DNA from: Thermoplasmata archaeon
GTDB taxonomy: Archaea > Thermoplasmatota > Thermoplasmata > Lutacidiplasmatales > UBA184
Length of the DNA: 38,985 nucleotides
NCBI GenBank assembly: GCA_030038895.1
Contig: JASHQX010000139.1
Coordinates: 1 to 38,985 of the forward strand
Direction of reading: 5' to 3'
A program made the translations under genes and the position numbers. This document shows positions 36,082 to 38,985 of this stretch, piece by piece (the first letter of the stretch is position 1; each line of letters begins with the position of its first letter). The notes under the pieces are model-generated. The model made no database searches. It was not told the origin of the DNA and worked only from the letters and a program-made list of their open reading frames with translations.

Positions 36082-38348
36082 CGGACCTTGGTTCCCGGTG
36101 CGACGGCCTCGGAAGGCGTCAGTGGCAGGTCGGGGCCGAAGGAGATCCATTCGCCCTCCTCGGCTCCCGCGCCCATCAGTCGAACCACGCCGATGGTCCC
36201 CTCCTTCCAATCTCCCGGCACCCTGACGGTTCGTCCGCCGACGTCGACCAATCGTCCTCCGCCGGGGGCCGGACCGCCTATCCGGCCGACGAGCAACGGG
36301 ATGGCGGCGAACTCGTCGTATGAAATGATCCGGTCCCCCGCGCTCCGGCCGATCACGAACGTGCCGGGGGCCACGGCTTCCGGCGACGAGAGGAGAACGG
36401 CCCGGTCGTTCTGGTCGGCGGCGAGGACCATCCCTTGGGAGGTCATTCGGCGGATCGTCCGGGGAGCGAGGTTGGCGAGCAGGACCACCCTTCGACCGGT
36501 GAGCTGCTCGGGGGTGTACGAGGAGCGAAGGCCTGCGACGACGGTCCGGGGACTCGGCTCGCCCACGTCGACTTCCATCACGTAGAGCTTGTCGGCCGAT
36601 GGGTGCAACGCGACACTTCGGATCACCCCAGCGCGAGCCGCGAGTGGCGGGAGGCCGGTGGAGGGAGTGACGGGCGGCGTGGCGATGGAAGCCGCTTTGG
36701 ACTCCTCCCGGGATCGAGGGAATAGCGGTCGGATCTCCCCGAGGATCTGGCCGGGCACCGGCGGGTCGAGCACGCGATCCCAATCGCCCGGGCCGGGCGG
36801 GCCCGACGCGCCAAGCATCCGGAAGACCTCCGCGCTTGAGAAGGGAAGCACGGGGGCCATCCAGGTGGCGATGGCTTTGAGGCGCCAGACAGTCTCGTAG
36901 AGGATCCGCGAACGGTCGGCCTCCTCCGCATTCCAGGGATGCGCATCATGGAACCGCCGGTTGGATTCGCGGACCTCTTCGAGCGCGGCGTCGAGAGCTT
37001 CCTTCAGATGGACCTGCTCGAATTCCGTCGTGATCCGCTCGTGGGCCGCCCTCAGGTGGTCTCCTACTTCGCCCGGGCGCGTCGGATCCCATTCCTTCGG
37101 AGGGGTGGGGATCTTCCCCCCGTGCTGTTCCCGAATCAGGACCAGTGTTCGCTGGACAAGGTTCCCGTACTGATTGGCCAGTATCTCGTCCCGAACCTTG
37201 TGGAACTCGTCCCAGTTGAGCTCGGTGTCATGGTTCTGGGGAGCGAGGAGCGCGGCGTAGAAACGGATCACGTCGGGGGGGTACCGCTCTAGGAGCGAGG
37301 GAATGAAGACGTCCTCGGCTCCGGTCCGGGACTTCGAGACCTTCTCTCCCTCGGTGAGCAACCACTCGTTAGCGGGCACGTCATCGGGTAGGTGGAGCCC
37401 CCCGACGCCGAGCAACATCCCCGGCCAGACGATCGTGTGGTGGAACTTGTTGTCTTTGCCGACGAAATAGTACGATCGGACCGGCTCTCCCTCGATCCAG
37501 TACCGTCGCCAGGCGTCCGGACGGCCCGCGCGAATCGCCCACTCCTTCGAAGCAGAGAGGTAGCCGGTTACCGCGTCGAACCAGACGTAGAACCGTTTGC
37601 GGTCGTATCCGTCAAGCGGGATCGGGATCCCCCATTCCAGGTCCCGGGTGATCGGCGTCGGATGGAGACCTTCGGCGAGGAAGTTCTCGGCGACGTGGAG
37701 GGTCCCGGGGCGCCATCCTTTCCGTGACCGGATGTACTCGGTGAGCTGACCCTGGAGCCGGTCCAGTTCGAGGTAGAAGTGTTCGGTGGGGCGGAACTCG
37801 GCGGGGGTTCCGCAAAGGAGGCACCGCGGGTTCCCGAGCTGCCGCGGCTCGAGGGGACGGCCGCAATGATCGCATTCGTCCCCCCGAGCCTCCGCGAACC
37901 CGCAGTGCGGGCACGTCCCGACCAGGTAGCGGTCGGGCAGGAACCGCTGATGCTTCGGACAGTACGCTCCTTCGGCGGTCTGCCGGCGGACGTACCCGTG
38001 CTCGAGGAGCGCGAGAAAGACCTCCTGTACCGTCCGTTCGTGGACGACGGTGTGCGTGGTCGTGAAGAGGTCGAAGGAGAACCCGAGCTTCTCGAACGCG
38101 GCCTTGTTCACGGCATGGTAGCGGTTCGCGATCTCCGCCGGCGTCACCCCCTCCTTCTCGGCGGTGACGAGCGCCGGGGTCCCGTGCATGTCTGAACCTG
38201 AGACCATCAACACCTCGTCCCCGCGTAACCGGTGGTAACGGGCAAAAGTGTCGCCGGGAAGGTACGCCCCGGCGAGGTGACCGATATGGAACGGGCCATT
38301 GGCATACGGCCACGCGACGGCCACCAGGACCCGTGCCACTCGTTCCAC
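36078..38348 (-). CDS. metG: Methionyl-tRNA synthetase with C-terminal tRNA-binding (EMAP/Trbp111-like) domain
   Basis: VAWPYANGPFHIGHLAGAYLPGDTFARYHRLRGDEVLMVSGSDMHGTP, zinc knuckles CPHCGFAEARGDECDHCG and CLLCGTP, EKVSKSRTGAEDVFIP (KMSKS variant), C-terminal VIRSVALHPSADKLYVMEVDVG...TVVAGLRSSYTPEQLTGRRVVLLANLAPRTIRRMTSQGMVLAA. Confidence 0.96.
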   Translation of the reverse strand: MERVARVLVAVAWPYANGPFHIGHLAGAYLPGDTFARYHRLRGDEVLMVSGSDMHGTPALVTAEKEGVTPAEIANRYHAVNKAAFEKLGFSFDLFTTTHTVVHERTVQEVFLALLEHGYVRRQTAEGAYCPKHQRFLPDRYLVGTCPHCGFAEARGDECDHCGRPLEPRQLGNPRCLLCGTPAEFRPTEHFYLELDRLQGQLTEYIRSRKGWRPGTLHVAENFLAEGLHPTPITRDLEWGIPIPLDGYDRKRFYVWFDAVTGYLSASKEWAIRAGRPDAWRRYWIEGEPVRSYYFVGKDNKFHHTIVWPGMLLGVGGLHLPDDVPANEWLLTEGEKVSKSRTGAEDVFIPSLLERYPPDVIRFYAALLAPQNHDTELNWDEFHKVRDEILANQYGNLVQRTLVLIREQHGGKIPTPPKEWDPTRPGEVGDHLRAAHERITTEFEQVHLKEALDAALEEVRESNRRFHDAHPWNAEEADRSRILYETVWRLKAIATWMAPVLPFSSAEVFRMLGASGPPGPGDWDRVLDPPVPGQILGEIRPLFPRSREESKAASIATPPVTPSTGLPPLAARAGVIRSVALHPSADKLYVMEVDVGEPSPRTVVAGLRSSYTPEQLTGRRVVLLANLAPRTIRRMTSQGMVLAADQNDRAVLLSSPEAVAPGTFVIGRSAGDRIISYDEFAAIPLLVGRIGGPAPGGGRLVDVGGRTVRVPGDWKEGTIGVVRLMGAGAEEGEWISFGPDLPLTPSEAVAPGTKVR

Positions 38349-38439
38349 CTCGGGGTTTTACCCGAGACGGTACGTGTCTTAAGACTTTCGAGTAGAACGG
38401 CCGTCGGCTTTATTCAGTCGGCGGCCTCCGTTCCACATC

Positions 38440-38985
38440 GTGGCGGAGTCTGAGAGCCAGATGGTCCGTCCTTCGGTCCCGGAAGCGGACCAGATGATCG
38501 GGGTTCGTCGTCCAGTGCTGACCCACGGCTTCGTCGCGCTGGTCGACTACATGGGGAACGACGCGGCGATCGTACAGGCGGCCCGGGTCTCCTACGGTGC
38601 CGGCACCAAAACTGTCCGTGACGACCGAGGACTCATCCGTTATCTGATGCGCCACCGCCACACCACCCCTTTCGAGATGGTGGAATACAAGTTCCTGATC
38701 CGGCTCCCGATCTTCGTCGCCCGACAATTCATCCGTCATAGAACGGGCTCCTTCAACGAGTTCTCGGCGAGATACAGCGTGATGTCGGACGAGTTCGAGG
38801 TCCCCCCGCCCGAGGAAGTGCGTCACCAATCGACCCGGAACCGGCAAGGTCGAGGTGACCCGCTCCCTCAAGACGTCGTAGAACGATTTCGGTCCGATCT
38901 CGAACGGGTTTCTAAGGACGCCTACGAGGTGTACTCGAGAGCGCTCGCGGAGGGGGTGGCCCGCGAGACGGCGCGGTTGCTTCTT
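38440..38985 (+). CDS. thyX: Flavin-dependent thymidylate synthase ThyX (truncated at window end)
   Basis: GTG start; VAESESQMVRPS...VALVDYMGNDAAIVQAARVSYGAGTKTVRDDRGLIRYLMRHRHTTPFEMVEYKFLIRLPIFVARQFIRHRTGSFNEFSARYS (ThyX RHR...S motif); TATA-like ctttatt about 30 nt upstream. Confidence 0.93.
   Translation, partial: MAESESQMVRPSVPEADQMIGVRRPVLTHGFVALVDYMGNDAAIVQAARVSYGAGTKTVRDDRGLIRYLMRHRHTTPFEMVEYKFLIRLPIFVARQFIRHRTGSFNEFSARYSVMSDEFEVPPPEEVRHQSTRNRQGRGDPLPQDVVERFRSDLERVSKDAYEVYSRALAEGVARETARLLL

Noticed and set aside
1-38985. CRISPR arrays, transposases, rRNA genes
   Set aside because: No regularly spaced repeats, transposase/integrase motifs or rRNA-like sequence seen on either strand.

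Overview
This looks like a GC-rich chromosomal segment from an archaeon, probably Thermoplasmata-like. The lineage is inferred from a thermopsin-type secreted protein, archaeal TATA-like/leaderless promoter patterns and the gene content. From the left it carries: a GT4 glycosyltransferase array, a class I aminotransferase, purA, a LysO-like membrane protein and tRNA-Val(CAC). Next come a thermopsin-like protein with a C-terminal beta-helix-like tail, a GH12-like secreted glycosidase, a VOC protein, threonine synthase, an F420-dependent NADP reductase-like protein and an HNH nuclease. These are followed by two PLP aminotransferases, an MDR dehydrogenase, a sugar nucleotidyltransferase, a USP, a DtxR-like regulator with a Zn/Mn ABC transporter operon, and a DAO-GNAT fusion. 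A three-gene operon of poorly recognisable proteins (25.0-28.9 kb) comes next. A sparse accessory stretch (28.9-35.3 kb) then carries a cupin, a small Cys-rich protein, an alpha/beta hydrolase, a MerB-like protein, a KaiC-like/class III cyclase fusion and a YdhR-like protein, and it ends at tRNA-Cys(GCA). The window closes with a PHP-domain protein, metG and a truncated thyX. The items most worth follow-up are the three-gene operon, the RecA/KaiC-like cyclase fusion, an exact 15-bp copy of the tRNA-Cys 3' end 2.56 kb from the tRNA gene (att-like), the MerB-like protein, and a perfect 8-10-8 inverted repeat upstream of the DtxR-like regulator. All assignments come from reading motifs by eye; no database search was run.
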